From DATDFB01 sp036522835 (lineage in GTDB: Bacteria; Acidobacteriota; Thermoanaerobaculia; Gp7-AA8): a DNA stretch of 64,000 nucleotides. The position numbers were made by a program, and so were the translations under genes. The stretch is from the NCBI GenBank assembly GCA_036522835.1, contig DATDFB010000093.1, positions 55,933 through 119,932 of the forward strand, in the 5' to 3' direction. Positions within the stretch are counted from its first letter, which is position 1. The number at the start of each line of letters is the position of its first letter. Shown one piece after another: positions 33,961-41,971 of this stretch. Under the pieces are notes generated by a model. It did not search any database. It worked only from the letters and a program-made list of their open reading frames with translations, and was not told the DNA's origin.

Positions 33961-34347
33961 ATGCGACGGCGTGGCTTTTCACTCGTGGAGGTGCTGGTCG
34001 CACTCCTCGTATTGGCCATCGTGATCACAACGACGATCGCGATGTTCGCAGAGCGGCAGAAGCGGCTGCGGCAGGCGCACGAGACGACGCTCGCCTATCA
34101 GGTCCTGGGCAACGAAGCCGAGCTCTGGCGGCGCATCGACTTCCACAGCATCGACGCGCAGCCGCTGCAGTTTCGGTCGGACACGTCGCTCCTCGCCCCG
34201 ATGGCGCCGTACGTCGCCTCGGTGAAGATCGACACGCCGCGCGCCGACGTCCGCAACATCACCCTCACGATCCGCTGGGACCAAGCACGGCACGCGGCAT
34301 CGCTGGCCCTGGCGCGCGCCGACACGGGCGGGAGCAACCTGTGGTAA
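33961..34347 (+). CDS. Type IV prepilin-like / type II pseudopilin protein (1)
   Basis: 128 residues with a short basic leader MRRRG, then FSLVEVLVALLVLAIVITTT, the prepilin peptidase site and hydrophobic helix with Glu at mature position 5. It would be cleaved by PilD and assemble as a minor pilin or pseudopilin. It is first of three overlapping pilin-like genes and divergent from gltX by 44 bases. Confidence 0.88.
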   Translation: MRRRGFSLVEVLVALLVLAIVITTTIAMFAERQKRLRQAHETTLAYQVLGNEAELWRRIDFHSIDAQPLQFRSDTSLLAPMAPYVASVKIDTPRADVRNITLTIRWDQARHAASLALARADTGGSNLW

Positions 34348-34838
34348 CCCGCGCGCGCGGCTACTCGCTCATCGAGATCGTCGTCACGCTGGCGCTGTTC
34401 GGCACCTTCCTCTTCATTATCGTCATGCTCACCGCGGAGATGCGGCGCAACGAGAAGAAGTGGCCGGTCGACTTCATCAGCCATCCGGACGTCGGCGCCG
34501 TCGTGTCACGCCTCCGCCGCGACGTCTACGACGCGAAGTACTTCCCCGACGCCTGGCAGACGTACACGCAAAGCGACCAGACGCCCATTATCTACACCAT
34601 CACCTCGGCCGGCTTCGGCGAGACGGTGGTGTGGGACTTCCGCAAACCCGGCGAGGTCACGCGCCACTCCTGGAACGCGAACCAGCAGCAGGCCGATTGG
34701 GTGGCGCGCGCCACGCCGCGCTTCACCACGGCGAAATACGAGGCGCCGAACGGCGAGACCGGACTGCACGTCCTCGCCGTCGACGACAAAGGCAAACTTG
34801 CGATCGATCAGATCCTCATCCAGCGGCCGCACGACTGA
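34341..34838 (+). CDS. Type IV prepilin-like protein (2)
   Basis: 165 residues from a GTG at 34341, overlapping the previous stop by seven bases. The leader VTRARG precedes YSLIEIVVTLALFGTFLFII. The body (RRDVYDAKYFPDAWQTYTQ, VVWDFRKPGEVTRHSW) resembles PilW/GspJ-like minor pilins. The third gene overlaps its end by 41 bases. Confidence 0.85.
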   Translation: MVTRARGYSLIEIVVTLALFGTFLFIIVMLTAEMRRNEKKWPVDFISHPDVGAVVSRLRRDVYDAKYFPDAWQTYTQSDQTPIIYTITSAGFGETVVWDFRKPGEVTRHSWNANQQQADWVARATPRFTTAKYEAPNGETGLHVLAVDDKGKLAIDQILIQRPHD

Positions 34839-35211
34839 GCGGGGCTATGTCCTCGTCTCCGCCATCGCGCTGGCCATCCTCTACTTCGCTCTGATGGAGC
34901 TGATGCTGATCGACTCCTCGCGCGCGCTGCGCGAAGCCCAGCGCTTCCGCGCGCGCGTCGTGGCCACGACTCTCGCCGAGAGCGCGGCGGAGCTGGCGGC
35001 CGCGCAGCTCGTCACGGCGCCGGGCGCGACGGTGAACGCCACGGACGAGCAAGGGACGATGAGCGCCACGCTCAAGAAGAGCGGGAACACGTTCATGATC
35101 GAGGCGCAGGCGGAGGCGACCGGCGTGCCGGCGCAGAAGGCGACGGTGCGGGTGCAGGGCGACGTGCAGGGAACGCGGGTGAGGGTCGCGTACACGTACC
35201 ACGGGTACTGA
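34798..35211 (+). CDS. PilX-like minor pilin / pseudopilin protein (3)
   Basis: About 137 residues. The hydrophobic N-terminal helix RGYVLVSAIALAILYFALME follows a short basic leader, as in PilX/GspK-type proteins, and the rest is a small beta-rich domain. I start it at the TTG at 34798; no ATG precedes the helix, so the exact start is uncertain. The three genes together suggest one minor-pilin complex. Confidence 0.75.
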   Translation: MRSIRSSSSGRTTERGYVLVSAIALAILYFALMELMLIDSSRALREAQRFRARVVATTLAESAAELAAAQLVTAPGATVNATDEQGTMSATLKKSGNTFMIEAQAEATGVPAQKATVRVQGDVQGTRVRVAYTYHGY

Positions 35212-35236
35212 TAGGGGCGCACGCTGTGCGCCCCTA
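35212..35236. repeat. Dispersed palindrome family 4, complete copy
   Basis: A 25-base palindrome, TAGGGGCGCACGC on the left with its complement on the right, immediately after the pilin stop. It may act as a terminator between convergent genes. A related half-coding copy is at the mvaB end. Confidence 0.7.
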
Positions 35237-35241
35237 CCGGG

Positions 35242-35478
35242 TTATCGCGCCCTCCTCATCATGCCGAGGCCGATCGCGGCGGCGGCGAGACCGCCGAGGA
35301 CCATGCCCGGGTTCGACTTCGCGTACTCGCGGACCTTGCCCAGCGAGCCGTTCACGTCGAGATTCTTCGCCTTTGACAGAATGCCGTTGAGACCGCTCGC
35401 CTGCCGCTCCGCCACCGGCGTGTCGGTCGGCGGCTGGTACGGATGGAACTGACTGGTAGGATTCACGTTATCAACCAT
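35242..35478 (-). CDS. Small protein with C-terminal membrane segment
   Basis: 78 residues from ATG 35478, preceded by a strong AGGAGGAGAGG ribosome site. The C-terminus has YAKSNPGMVLGGLAAAAIGL followed by MMRRAR, a glycine-rich single helix like that of ElaB/YgaM-type or DUF883-like tail-anchored proteins. The N-terminal half is polar. Function unknown. Confidence 0.72.
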   Translation of the reverse strand: MVDNVNPTSQFHPYQPPTDTPVAERQASGLNGILSKAKNLDVNGSLGKVREYAKSNPGMVLGGLAAAAIGLGMMRRAR

Positions 35479-35539
35479 TCCTCTCCTCCTTTCCCGTGCT
35501 CTATCTATTGCCAGCGCGGTGCCATAAAATCCGCCCGCA

Positions 35540-35731
35540 ATGGCAGGCAATCCGCGCGAGAACGCCAAGTCGAAGGGCTTCTGGGACGGCGGCTCGGCCG
35601 GGCGCAGCGAGAACGGCCAGTCCGCCGGGCGGCCGAGCGGGTTCCCGGGCACGCGCACGCCGAGCAAGACCGGCGTCCGCACCGACATGGACGCTCCTTT
35701 GAAACCCAACAAATCCGATCCGCGCCGCTGA
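35540..35731 (+). CDS. Small hydrophilic hypothetical protein
   Basis: 63 residues, rich in Gly, Ser, Arg and Pro (MAGNPRENAKSKGFWDGGSA). It is divergent from the small membrane protein and 25 bases before the sigma-factor gene. Low-complexity proteins of this kind are often real but short; I recognise no family. Confidence 0.45.
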   Translation: MAGNPRENAKSKGFWDGGSAGRSENGQSAGRPSGFPGTRTPSKTGVRTDMDAPLKPNKSDPRR

Positions 35732-35756
35732 GCGTAGAATCGGCATCACATCCCTG

Positions 35757-36326
35757 ATGAGCGCGAGCGTCGACTCGTCGGCAGCGTTGATTCCAGCGGT
35801 GGCCCAGGGCGACATGGCCGCCTTCGAGGCGGCTTATGACCGTTACTCGGGCACGCTGTACGCGCTATTGCTGCGCATTCTCGGCAACGCCGAAGATGCG
35901 CAGGAAGTGCTGCAGGAAGCGTTCGTCAAAGTCTGGACGACGGCGCGCATGTTCGACGCGGCGCGCGGCAGCGAAGTGGCCTGGCTGATCTCGATCGCGC
36001 GCAGCAAAGGAATCGACAAGCTGCGCTCGCGCAAGATCCGCTCGGACCGCGAGAACGACGCCGGGCGGGAAATCTCGATTCACTCGGCTTTCGTAGATAA
36101 GACGACGGGGGCGGATGTCGCCATCCTGTCGCAAGAACGAATTGCCGTGCGCAACGCGCTCGCCGAATTGCCCGAGGCCCAGCGCATCGCACTCGAGCTT
36201 GCCTACTTCGAGGGACTCTCGCAATCGGAGATCAGCGAGCGTTTGCACGAGCCCCTCGGCACGGTGAAGACGAGAATGCAGCTCGGGATGAAGAAACTGC
36301 GGGAGCGGCTCCAGGCCTTTCGATGA
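35757..36326 (+). CDS. ECF-family RNA polymerase sigma factor
   Basis: 189 residues with region 2 (AYDRYSGTLYALLLRILGNA, DAQEVLQEAFVKVW) and region 4 (LPEAQRIALELAYFEGLSQS, EISERLHEPLGTVKTRM). It directs polymerase to a stress or envelope regulon. The anti-sigma gene overlaps its stop (ATGA), the usual arrangement. The target promoter is not evident here. Confidence 0.93.
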   Translation: MSASVDSSAALIPAVAQGDMAAFEAAYDRYSGTLYALLLRILGNAEDAQEVLQEAFVKVWTTARMFDAARGSEVAWLISIARSKGIDKLRSRKIRSDRENDAGREISIHSAFVDKTTGADVAILSQERIAVRNALAELPEAQRIALELAYFEGLSQSEISERLHEPLGTVKTRMQLGMKKLRERLQAFR

Positions 36327-37105
36327 TCGCGCACGACGAAGCACAGGAGATCGCCGCGCTCGACGCCGTCGGCGCCGCGTCGGCGGAGGAAGAGCGCGAC
36401 CTCGGCGAGCATCTGGCCGCGTGCGCGGAGTGCCGGCGCGTCCGTGACGAGTACGCCGAGGCGGTGACGCTCTTGGCGCGCGGGCTCACCCCCGTGCCGC
36501 CGCCCGCCGAGCTGCGCGAGCTGGTGGTCAGCGGCGAAGCGGCCGACAACGTCGTCGACGCCCGCCGCCGCTTCGGCTCGAGCAAGTGGTGGCTGGCCAC
36601 GGCGGCCACGATTTTCCTGGCGCTGTGGGGCTGGCGCGAGCTGACGATGCGCGTCGAGCGCGAGAAGTACGCGACGCAGGAGGCGGAGATCCGGCGCCTG
36701 GCCGAGGACAACTTGCGGCTGTCGCAGAACAACGAGAAGCTGAGCGCGGAAATGGCGTCGCTGGCCTCGGCCGGCACGCGCACGATCTCATTGAGCGGCC
36801 AGCAGGCCGCGCCGAGCGCCTCGGCGCGCGTCTTCCTCGAGCCGGAGCGGCGCCGCGCGATCGTGTTCTTCTACAACCTGCCGGCGAACGCGAAGGACAA
36901 GAGCTATCAGCTCTGGATTATCACCGCGAAGCCGCAGAGCGCCGGCGTCTTCGACGTGACCGGCAGCGGCAACGCCACAATCACGATCGAAAACCTCCCG
37001 GTGGCGACGGAGATCAAGGCGCTGGCCGTGACGCTCGAGCCGCGCGGCGGCGTGGCCCAGCCGACGAATAGCAACTTCTTCGTGATGGGGAGCTCGTCGT
37101 TGTGA
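36323..37105 (+). CDS. RskA-type anti-sigma factor
   Basis: 260 residues. The N-terminal zinc-type anti-sigma motif is HLAACAECRRVRDEY (about 29-43). A single membrane helix (ATAATIFLALWGW) follows, then a coiled coil and a C-terminal RskA domain (IVFFYNLPANAKDKSYQLWI, VTLEPRGGVAQPT). It would hold the sigma factor at the membrane until proteolysis releases it. Its last 33 bases are repeated with three changes about 80 bases downstream. Confidence 0.9.
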   Translation: MIAHDEAQEIAALDAVGAASAEEERDLGEHLAACAECRRVRDEYAEAVTLLARGLTPVPPPAELRELVVSGEAADNVVDARRRFGSSKWWLATAATIFLALWGWRELTMRVEREKYATQEAEIRRLAEDNLRLSQNNEKLSAEMASLASAGTRTISLSGQQAAPSASARVFLEPERRRAIVFFYNLPANAKDKSYQLWIITAKPQSAGVFDVTGSGNATITIENLPVATEIKALAVTLEPRGGVAQPTNSNFFVMGSSSL

Positions 37106-37146
37106 CGTGGTGACGGGTGACAGGTGACGGGTGACAGGTGACAGAT
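37102..37146. repeat. GGTGACA heptamer array
   Basis: Six consecutive 7-base words alternating GGTGACG and GGTGACA. It sits between the end of the anti-sigma gene and a diverged second copy of that gene end (37155-37184). Apart from these, 37106-37235 has no gene. Confidence 0.85.
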
Positions 37147-37235
37147 GCACACCACCTTCTTCGTGATGGGAGCTCGTCGCTGTGACTACGGAAGAGGTAC
37201 GATATCTGCGTCGTTTGAATGGGCGGAGGACCACC

Positions 37236-37460
37236 ATGGCCACGATCACATTGAACCTGCCGGATGACGCGCTCGCCGAACTTCAGGAGACAGCGGCGAA
37301 GAGCGGCGGGCTCGACAAGTTTTTCGAAAACGCACTAAGCCTCGCCAAGGTCGTCTCCGACGAGACACGCCTGTCGGATGGGAAGCTGCGTGAGGATCGT
37401 GTCGTCGCGATCGCTGACAACGAGGGAAAGGTCCTGAAGAAGGTCAAATTCGTCAAGTGA
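37236..37460 (+). CDS. Small conserved-looking hypothetical protein
   Basis: 74 residues from ATG 37236 with GGAGGA seven bases upstream. The N-terminus MATITLNLPDDALAELQETA looks like a ribbon-helix or DNA-binding strand-helix start. The rest is charged (KLREDRVVAIADNEGKVLKK). It could be a small regulator; I cannot name a family. It is followed four bases later by a membrane protein gene. Confidence 0.6.
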   Translation: MATITLNLPDDALAELQETAAKSGGLDKFFENALSLAKVVSDETRLSDGKLREDRVVAIADNEGKVLKKVKFVK

Positions 37461-37464
37461 CCCC

Positions 37465-37851
37465 ATGAGCGAAGGCCCTCCACCGCCAGGCCCACCACAA
37501 GCGCCGCCACCCGCCGCACCGCCGCCATCCGATGGTGGCAGCAATGTGACAGTGACCGTCGGCTCGGTGAATCGGAGCACGGCGGAAGACTTCAACCCTG
37601 CCAAAGAGAAAGCTCTTGGCGCGCGCGGCATTGCACGGGTTCTGGTTTATACGTTTGCGGGTGCCGTTGCCGCGTTGTTTCTCACGATCGTATTCATCTT
37701 CGGCCTAAGCGCGTCACCCTCACAAGCGGGAGCTTTCGTGAAGGCATTCGTCGAGATCGTACCCGTCATGGAGAACTTCGTGACGAAGGTTTTCGGACCG
37801 CTGCTCGCATTCGTGCTGGGGTATTACTTCGGCGAAAAGAAGTCGGCCTGA
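37465..37851 (+). CDS. Proline-rich small membrane protein
   Basis: 128 residues. The first 22 are a proline-rich stretch (PPPPGPPQAPPPAAPPP). Two hydrophobic segments follow (VLVYTFAGAVAALFLTIVFI and VFGPLLAFVLGYYFG). There is no recognisable domain. It is probably co-transcribed with the preceding small gene. Confidence 0.6.
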   Translation: MSEGPPPPGPPQAPPPAAPPPSDGGSNVTVTVGSVNRSTAEDFNPAKEKALGARGIARVLVYTFAGAVAALFLTIVFIFGLSASPSQAGAFVKAFVEIVPVMENFVTKVFGPLLAFVLGYYFGEKKSA

Positions 37852-37891
37852 CCCTACAGCCCGACGATGTTTGGAAGCTCGGCGCTGTAAG

Positions 37892-37963
37892 GAGGTGACG
37901 GGTCACAGCAAACAGGTGACAGATTGCGATGACCTGTTACCTGTTACCCGTGACCTGTGACCT
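37892..37963. repeat. Inverted heptamer array (GGTGACA words)
   Basis: Left words GGTGACG, GGTCACA, GCAAACA, GGTGACA. Right words TGACCTG, TTACCTG, TTACCCG, TGACCTG, TGACCTA on the complementary sense. It abuts the fabI stop. A diverged copy of the last about 20 bases of fabI lies on the other side at 37853-37873. Confidence 0.85.
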
Positions 37964-38735
37964 ACAGCCCAACAATGTTGTACCCGCAATCGACGTACAA
38001 CACCTCGCCCGTGATCGCCGACGACATCGGCGACAGCAGGAAGAGCGCGCTGTTTCCGATCTCCTCGAGCTCCACGTTGCGGCGCAGGGGCGCCTTGTCG
38101 GCGTAGTGCTTGAGCATCCCGGTGAAGCCCTTGATCCCGCGTGCGGCTAAGGTGTTGACCGGGCCGGCGGAGATGGCGTTGACGCGGACGTTCTTCGGGC
38201 CGAGGTTCGCGGCGAGGTAGCGGACCGAAGCTTCGAGCGAGGCCTTGGCCACGCCCATCACGTTGTAGCCCTCGATCGCCTTCACCGCGCCGTAGTACGA
38301 CATGGCCAGCACCGCGCCGCCGCCGCTCTTCTCGAAGAGCGGGACGGCCGCGCGCGTCAGACCGACGAGCGAATAGGCAGAGATGTCGTGCGCGGTCTTG
38401 TAGCCGTCGCGCGAGGTCTTGAAGAAGTCGCCCTCCAGATCTTCGCGCGGCGCGAAGGCCACCGAGTGCACGAGCGCGTCGAGCCGTCCGAACTTGGCGT
38501 CGACCTCGGCGAAGACGCCGTCGATCTCCGCGTCGCTCGTGACGTCGCAGGGGAGCAGCAGCGCGTCCGGCAGCGTCGAGCTCAGCGCCTCCACGCTCTC
38601 CTTCAGCCGCTCGCCCTGGTAGGTGAAGGCGAGACGCATCCCCTCGCGCGCGAGCGCCTGCGCGATCGCCCAGGCGATGGAGCGCTTGTTGGCGACACCG
38701 AAGATGAGGCCGGTCTTGCCTTCGAGTAATGCCAT
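37962..38735 (-). CDS. fabI: Enoyl-[acyl-carrier-protein] reductase (NADH), FabI type
   Basis: 257 residues with the FabI variant of the nucleotide loop (GLIFGVANKRSIAWAIAQAL) and the catalytic Tyr-X6-Lys (YNVMGVAK). NVRVNAISAGPVNTLAARGI is also typical. It performs the last reduction in fatty-acid elongation and is the triclosan/diazaborine target family. It is bounded at both ends by heptamer arrays. Confidence 0.95.
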   Translation of the reverse strand: MALLEGKTGLIFGVANKRSIAWAIAQALAREGMRLAFTYQGERLKESVEALSSTLPDALLLPCDVTSDAEIDGVFAEVDAKFGRLDALVHSVAFAPREDLEGDFFKTSRDGYKTAHDISAYSLVGLTRAAVPLFEKSGGGAVLAMSYYGAVKAIEGYNVMGVAKASLEASVRYLAANLGPKNVRVNAISAGPVNTLAARGIKGFTGMLKHYADKAPLRRNVELEEIGNSALFLLSPMSSAITGEVLYVDCGYNIVGL

Positions 38736-38750
38736 GGGCGGATTCTATGC

Positions 38751-38817
38751 GAATGCAGAATGCAGAATGCAGAACGCAGAATTTTTGGCGCGGCGCCTCT
38801 TTCTGCATTCTGCATTA
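38751..38817. repeat. Inverted heptamer array (GAATGCA words)
   Basis: Left words GAATGCA three times, then GAACGCA. A centre TTTTTGGCGCGGCGCC follows. The right arm reads TTCTGCATTCTGCATTA, complementary to the left. It lies between the divergent fabI and S9 peptidase genes, where a promoter is expected. Confidence 0.88.
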
Positions 38818-38830
38818 GGCTTCCGCCGCC

Positions 38831-40978
38831 ATGAAACGCCTACTGCTCGTTTCGCTCCTGCTCGTCATCTCCGCCACCGCGCTCGCCCAAAAGCGCGCCT
38901 TCACCATCGAAGACCTCTACCGCGTCCGCGGCCTCGGCGATCTGTCGCTCTCGCCCGACGGCGCATCGGTGCTCTACACCGTCACCACCTCCGACCTCTC
39001 GCACGCGAAGCGGACGACGCGGATCTGGATGATGAATGCGGACGGCTCGAACGCCCGCGAGCTGACGCATGGCGACGCCGACACGGCGCCGCATTTCTCG
39101 CCGGACGGCAAGACGATCGCCTTCCTGCGCAGCGACAACGTCTATCTATTGCCCGTCGGCGGCGGCGAGGCGAAGCAACTGACGACGCTCTCGACCGGCG
39201 TCTCCGATCCGCTCTGGTCGCCGGACGGGAAGTCGATCGCCTTCGCCTCCGACGTCTATCCGGAGTGCGGCGCCGACGACGCCTGCAACCAGAAGATCGC
39301 CGACCGCTGGAGCAAGGGAAAGCTGCAGGCGCACATGGCCGACTCGCTGCTCTACCGCCACTGGACGGAGTGGCGCGACGGCAAGGTCACGCACACGCTG
39401 CTCGTCGACGTCGCGTCGGAGAAAGTGCGCGACCTCACCCCCGGCCGCTTCGACTTCCCCGGCTTCCAGCTCGGCGGGCCGCTGCAGTACGCCTTCTCGC
39501 CCGACTCGACGGAGCTCACCGTGGCGTCGAATCACGACGCGGAGCCGGCCTCGTCGACGAACAACGACCTCTGGGTCATCGACCTCAAATCCGCCACGCC
39601 CACGCCGCGCAACATCACCGCGGCGAACCTCGGCTACGACGACTCGCCGCAATACTCGCCCGACGGCCGGTACATCGCCTACCGCACGCAGAAGACGCCG
39701 GCGTACGAGTCGGAGCTCTTCCAGCTCGCGCTGTACGACCGGCAGAGCGGCACGTCGCGCATCGTCTCGGGGACGTTCGACAACTGGATCGACGACTTCC
39801 ACTGGAGCGAGGATGGGAAGTCGATCGTCTTCACCGGCCCGGTCGAAGGCATCAATCCGCTCTACCGGCTCGACCTCGCCGGCGGCGCGATCCGCAAGAT
39901 CTACGAGCACGCCACGATCGACGCGTTCGACGTGTCGAAGCTCGGCGACACGCTCTTCTACATCGAGCGCTCCGTCGGCGAGCCGTCGGAGATCTACCGC
40001 GTCTCGCTCTCGGGCAGCGCGGCCTCGACGCGGCGCAAGCTCACGCACCTCAACGAGGCCTTCGCCAACGAGGTCGACATCCGTCCCGCCGAGGCGATGT
40101 GGGTCAACGGCGCGCGCAACGAGAAGGTGCAGGTCTACATCGTCAAGCCGCACGGCTTCGATCCGGCGAAGAAGTACCCGCTGATCCTCAACGTGCACGG
40201 CGGTCCGCAGTCGCAGTTCGGCGACGCCTTCCGCGGGGACTGGCAGGTCTATCCGGGCGCGGGCTACATCGTGGCGTTCCCGAATCCGCACGGCTCGACC
40301 GGGCGCGGGCAGACCTACACCGCGGAGATCTCCGGCGACTGGGGCGGCGCGGTGTTCGAGGACCTGATGAAGGTGACGGACGCGCTCGAAGCGCTGCCGT
40401 ACGTCGACAAGAGCCGCATGGGGGCGATGGGGTGGTCGTACGGCGGCTACATGATGAACTGGTTCGAAGGGCACACCGACCGCTTCAAGGCCATCGCCAC
40501 GATGATGGGGATCTTCGACAACCGCTCGTTCTTCGGCGCGACGGAGGAGCTGTGGTTCCCGGAGTGGGACCTCAAAGGGCAGCCGTGGAACTCGGAGCTG
40601 TACCAGAAGTGGTCGCCGTCGAACTTCGTGGTCAACTTCAAGACGCCGTGCATGGTGATCACCGGCGAGCGCGACTACCGCGTGCCGTACACGCAGGGCT
40701 TGCAGATGTTCACGGCCCTGCAGAAGCAGCACGTGCCGTCGCGCCTGATCGTGTTCTCGAAGGCCGGCCACTGGCCGAGCTGGTACGAGATGATTCTCTA
40801 CTACACCGCGCACCTGGAGTGGTTCCAGAAGTACCTCGGCGGCGGCGCGCCGCCGTGGTCGACGGAGGCGTTCCTCCGCAACGCCGTCTTCGACACGTCG
40901 AGCGGCAAGCGCATCGACGAGAAGGAGAAGGCGCCGGAGAATCTGCAGGGGAAGCCGGCGGAGAAGCCGAAGAGCTAA
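38831..40978 (+). CDS. Secreted S9-family prolyl oligopeptidase / acylaminoacyl peptidase-like protease
   Basis: 715 residues with a signal peptide (LLLVSLLLVISATALAQ). An N-terminal WD40-like beta-propeller (SPDGASVLYTV, SPDGKTIAFLRSD repeats, about 25-400) precedes an alpha/beta-hydrolase domain. The triad is visible: Ser in MGWSYGGYMM (near 535), Asp in TGERDYRVPY (near 612) and His in AGHWPSWYE (near 646). It cleaves short peptides outside the cytoplasm. It overlaps the convergent propeller gene by four bases. Confidence 0.93.
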   Translation: MKRLLLVSLLLVISATALAQKRAFTIEDLYRVRGLGDLSLSPDGASVLYTVTTSDLSHAKRTTRIWMMNADGSNARELTHGDADTAPHFSPDGKTIAFLRSDNVYLLPVGGGEAKQLTTLSTGVSDPLWSPDGKSIAFASDVYPECGADDACNQKIADRWSKGKLQAHMADSLLYRHWTEWRDGKVTHTLLVDVASEKVRDLTPGRFDFPGFQLGGPLQYAFSPDSTELTVASNHDAEPASSTNNDLWVIDLKSATPTPRNITAANLGYDDSPQYSPDGRYIAYRTQKTPAYESELFQLALYDRQSGTSRIVSGTFDNWIDDFHWSEDGKSIVFTGPVEGINPLYRLDLAGGAIRKIYEHATIDAFDVSKLGDTLFYIERSVGEPSEIYRVSLSGSAASTRRKLTHLNEAFANEVDIRPAEAMWVNGARNEKVQVYIVKPHGFDPAKKYPLILNVHGGPQSQFGDAFRGDWQVYPGAGYIVAFPNPHGSTGRGQTYTAEISGDWGGAVFEDLMKVTDALEALPYVDKSRMGAMGWSYGGYMMNWFEGHTDRFKAIATMMGIFDNRSFFGATEELWFPEWDLKGQPWNSELYQKWSPSNFVVNFKTPCMVITGERDYRVPYTQGLQMFTALQKQHVPSRLIVFSKAGHWPSWYEMILYYTAHLEWFQKYLGGGAPPWSTEAFLRNAVFDTSSGKRIDEKEKAPENLQGKPAEKPKS

Positions 40979-41805
40979 CGTTTGTAACCGAGCACGCTGA
41001 CCTTGCCGTCGCCGCCGATCTTGCGGATGCGCGGGATCCACTCGCGCCGGTTATCCGAGGCGGTGTGGAGGTACTCGAGGACATAGACGTCGCGGCCGTT
41101 GACGGCGACGGCGGTCGGTGACCACGGCGGCGCCGTGCGCAGTAGCGCGCCGGCGCGGCCGGCGGCATCGACGCGCATCAGCGCGCCGCAGCCTGCCGCG
41201 GCGACGTAGATGGTGCCGTCGTCCGCGACCGCGAGGCCGCGAAGATACGCGCCGTTCTGCGGCTCGTCGCTGGGAATCTTGGCGCAGTTCGGCACGGCCA
41301 TGTTCGCGACGATCGTGGAGACGCGGCCGCGCGCGTCGATCTTCCGAATCGCGCGATCCTCGGTGTACAGCAGCGAGCCGTCGGGGGCGGGCGCGAGGCC
41401 GTTCACGTTTCGCGCGGGTGGAAGCGTTGCGAACACCGAGCGCGCGCCGGACGGCTCGATGGCGACGATGTGGCCGCGGCCGTCCGCGTAGTAGAAGCGG
41501 CCGTCGCGGCCGATCGTCACCGGATAGTCGCTCGACAGCACGACGTTCCCGGCGGATCGGAATTCCGCGCCCGGAATGGACGGCCATGGCGTGTTGCGAA
41601 AGCGGCTCTCGGGATCGAAGGCGAACCAATGGAAGGCCGGGCCTTCGCGCCTTTCAATCCTGCCGGCCGCTTCGATGGCGAAGACGCCGGCGCCCGTGTC
41701 GACGAAATAGACAGTGCCGGCTTTCGACACCGCGATCGCGGAGCCGGGATGCGCGGCGGCAGCGGTGGCGACGAGGAGGAGAGCGGCGGCAAATGTGAGC
41801 TTCAT
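40975..41805 (-). CDS. Secreted NHL/SMP-30-like beta-propeller protein
   Basis: 276 residues with a signal peptide (MKLTFAAALLLVATAAAAHP). Repeated propeller units include IAVSKAGTVYFVDTGAGVFA, VTIGRDGRFYYADGRGHIVA and LAVADDGTIYVAAAGCGALM. No catalytic residues stand out, so binding or lactonase-like roles are possible. Convergent with the S9 peptidase and divergent from the efflux operon. Confidence 0.82.
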   Translation of the reverse strand: MKLTFAAALLLVATAAAAHPGSAIAVSKAGTVYFVDTGAGVFAIEAAGRIERREGPAFHWFAFDPESRFRNTPWPSIPGAEFRSAGNVVLSSDYPVTIGRDGRFYYADGRGHIVAIEPSGARSVFATLPPARNVNGLAPAPDGSLLYTEDRAIRKIDARGRVSTIVANMAVPNCAKIPSDEPQNGAYLRGLAVADDGTIYVAAAGCGALMRVDAAGRAGALLRTAPPWSPTAVAVNGRDVYVLEYLHTASDNRREWIPRIRKIGGDGKVSVLGYKR

Positions 41806-41841
41806 ATCAAGGAGACGAACGCGGGAGGCAAAGTGTTAACG

Positions 41842-41869
41842 CGGACATTTGTCCGCGGACAACCGTCCG
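41842..41869. promoter_or_regulatory. Two tandem enhancer-type palindromes (CGGAC-N4-GTCCG)
   Basis: CGGACATTTGTCCG (41842-41855) is followed directly by CGGACAACCGTCCG (41856-41869) and a further half-site CGGAC at 41872-41876. They lie roughly 80-106 bases upstream of the start predicted from the sigma-54 promoter, the usual range for NtrC-family activator sites. Confidence 0.75.
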
Positions 41870-41921
41870 TTCGGACACTCTTTGTAACACCTAACTCATT
41901 GAAAACACGGCGCGACACGGA

Positions 41922-41937
41922 TGGCACCGCCATTGCG
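41922..41937 (+). promoter_or_regulatory. Sigma-54 (RpoN) promoter
   Basis: TGGCACCGCCATTGCG has the -24 GG and -12 GC spaced by exactly ten bases, close to the TGGCACG-N4-TTGCW consensus. Transcription should begin near 41948. It overlaps an ATG at 41921, which therefore cannot be the start of the following gene if this promoter is used. Confidence 0.8.
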
Positions 41938-41971
41938 CATAGCGACGCCCATGATCCAAAACGCTTCTTCG

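Noticed and set aside
38623..41121. An 832-codon plus-strand frame spanning the S9 peptidase
   Set aside because: Frame-shifted shadow of the peptidase. The motifs GWSYGGYM and the propeller repeats are only in the 38831 frame.
41921..41971. ATG at 41921 as the start of the membrane fusion protein
   Set aside because: It overlaps a well-matched sigma-54 promoter and lies upstream of the predicted transcript start; 41972 or 41951 is more likely.
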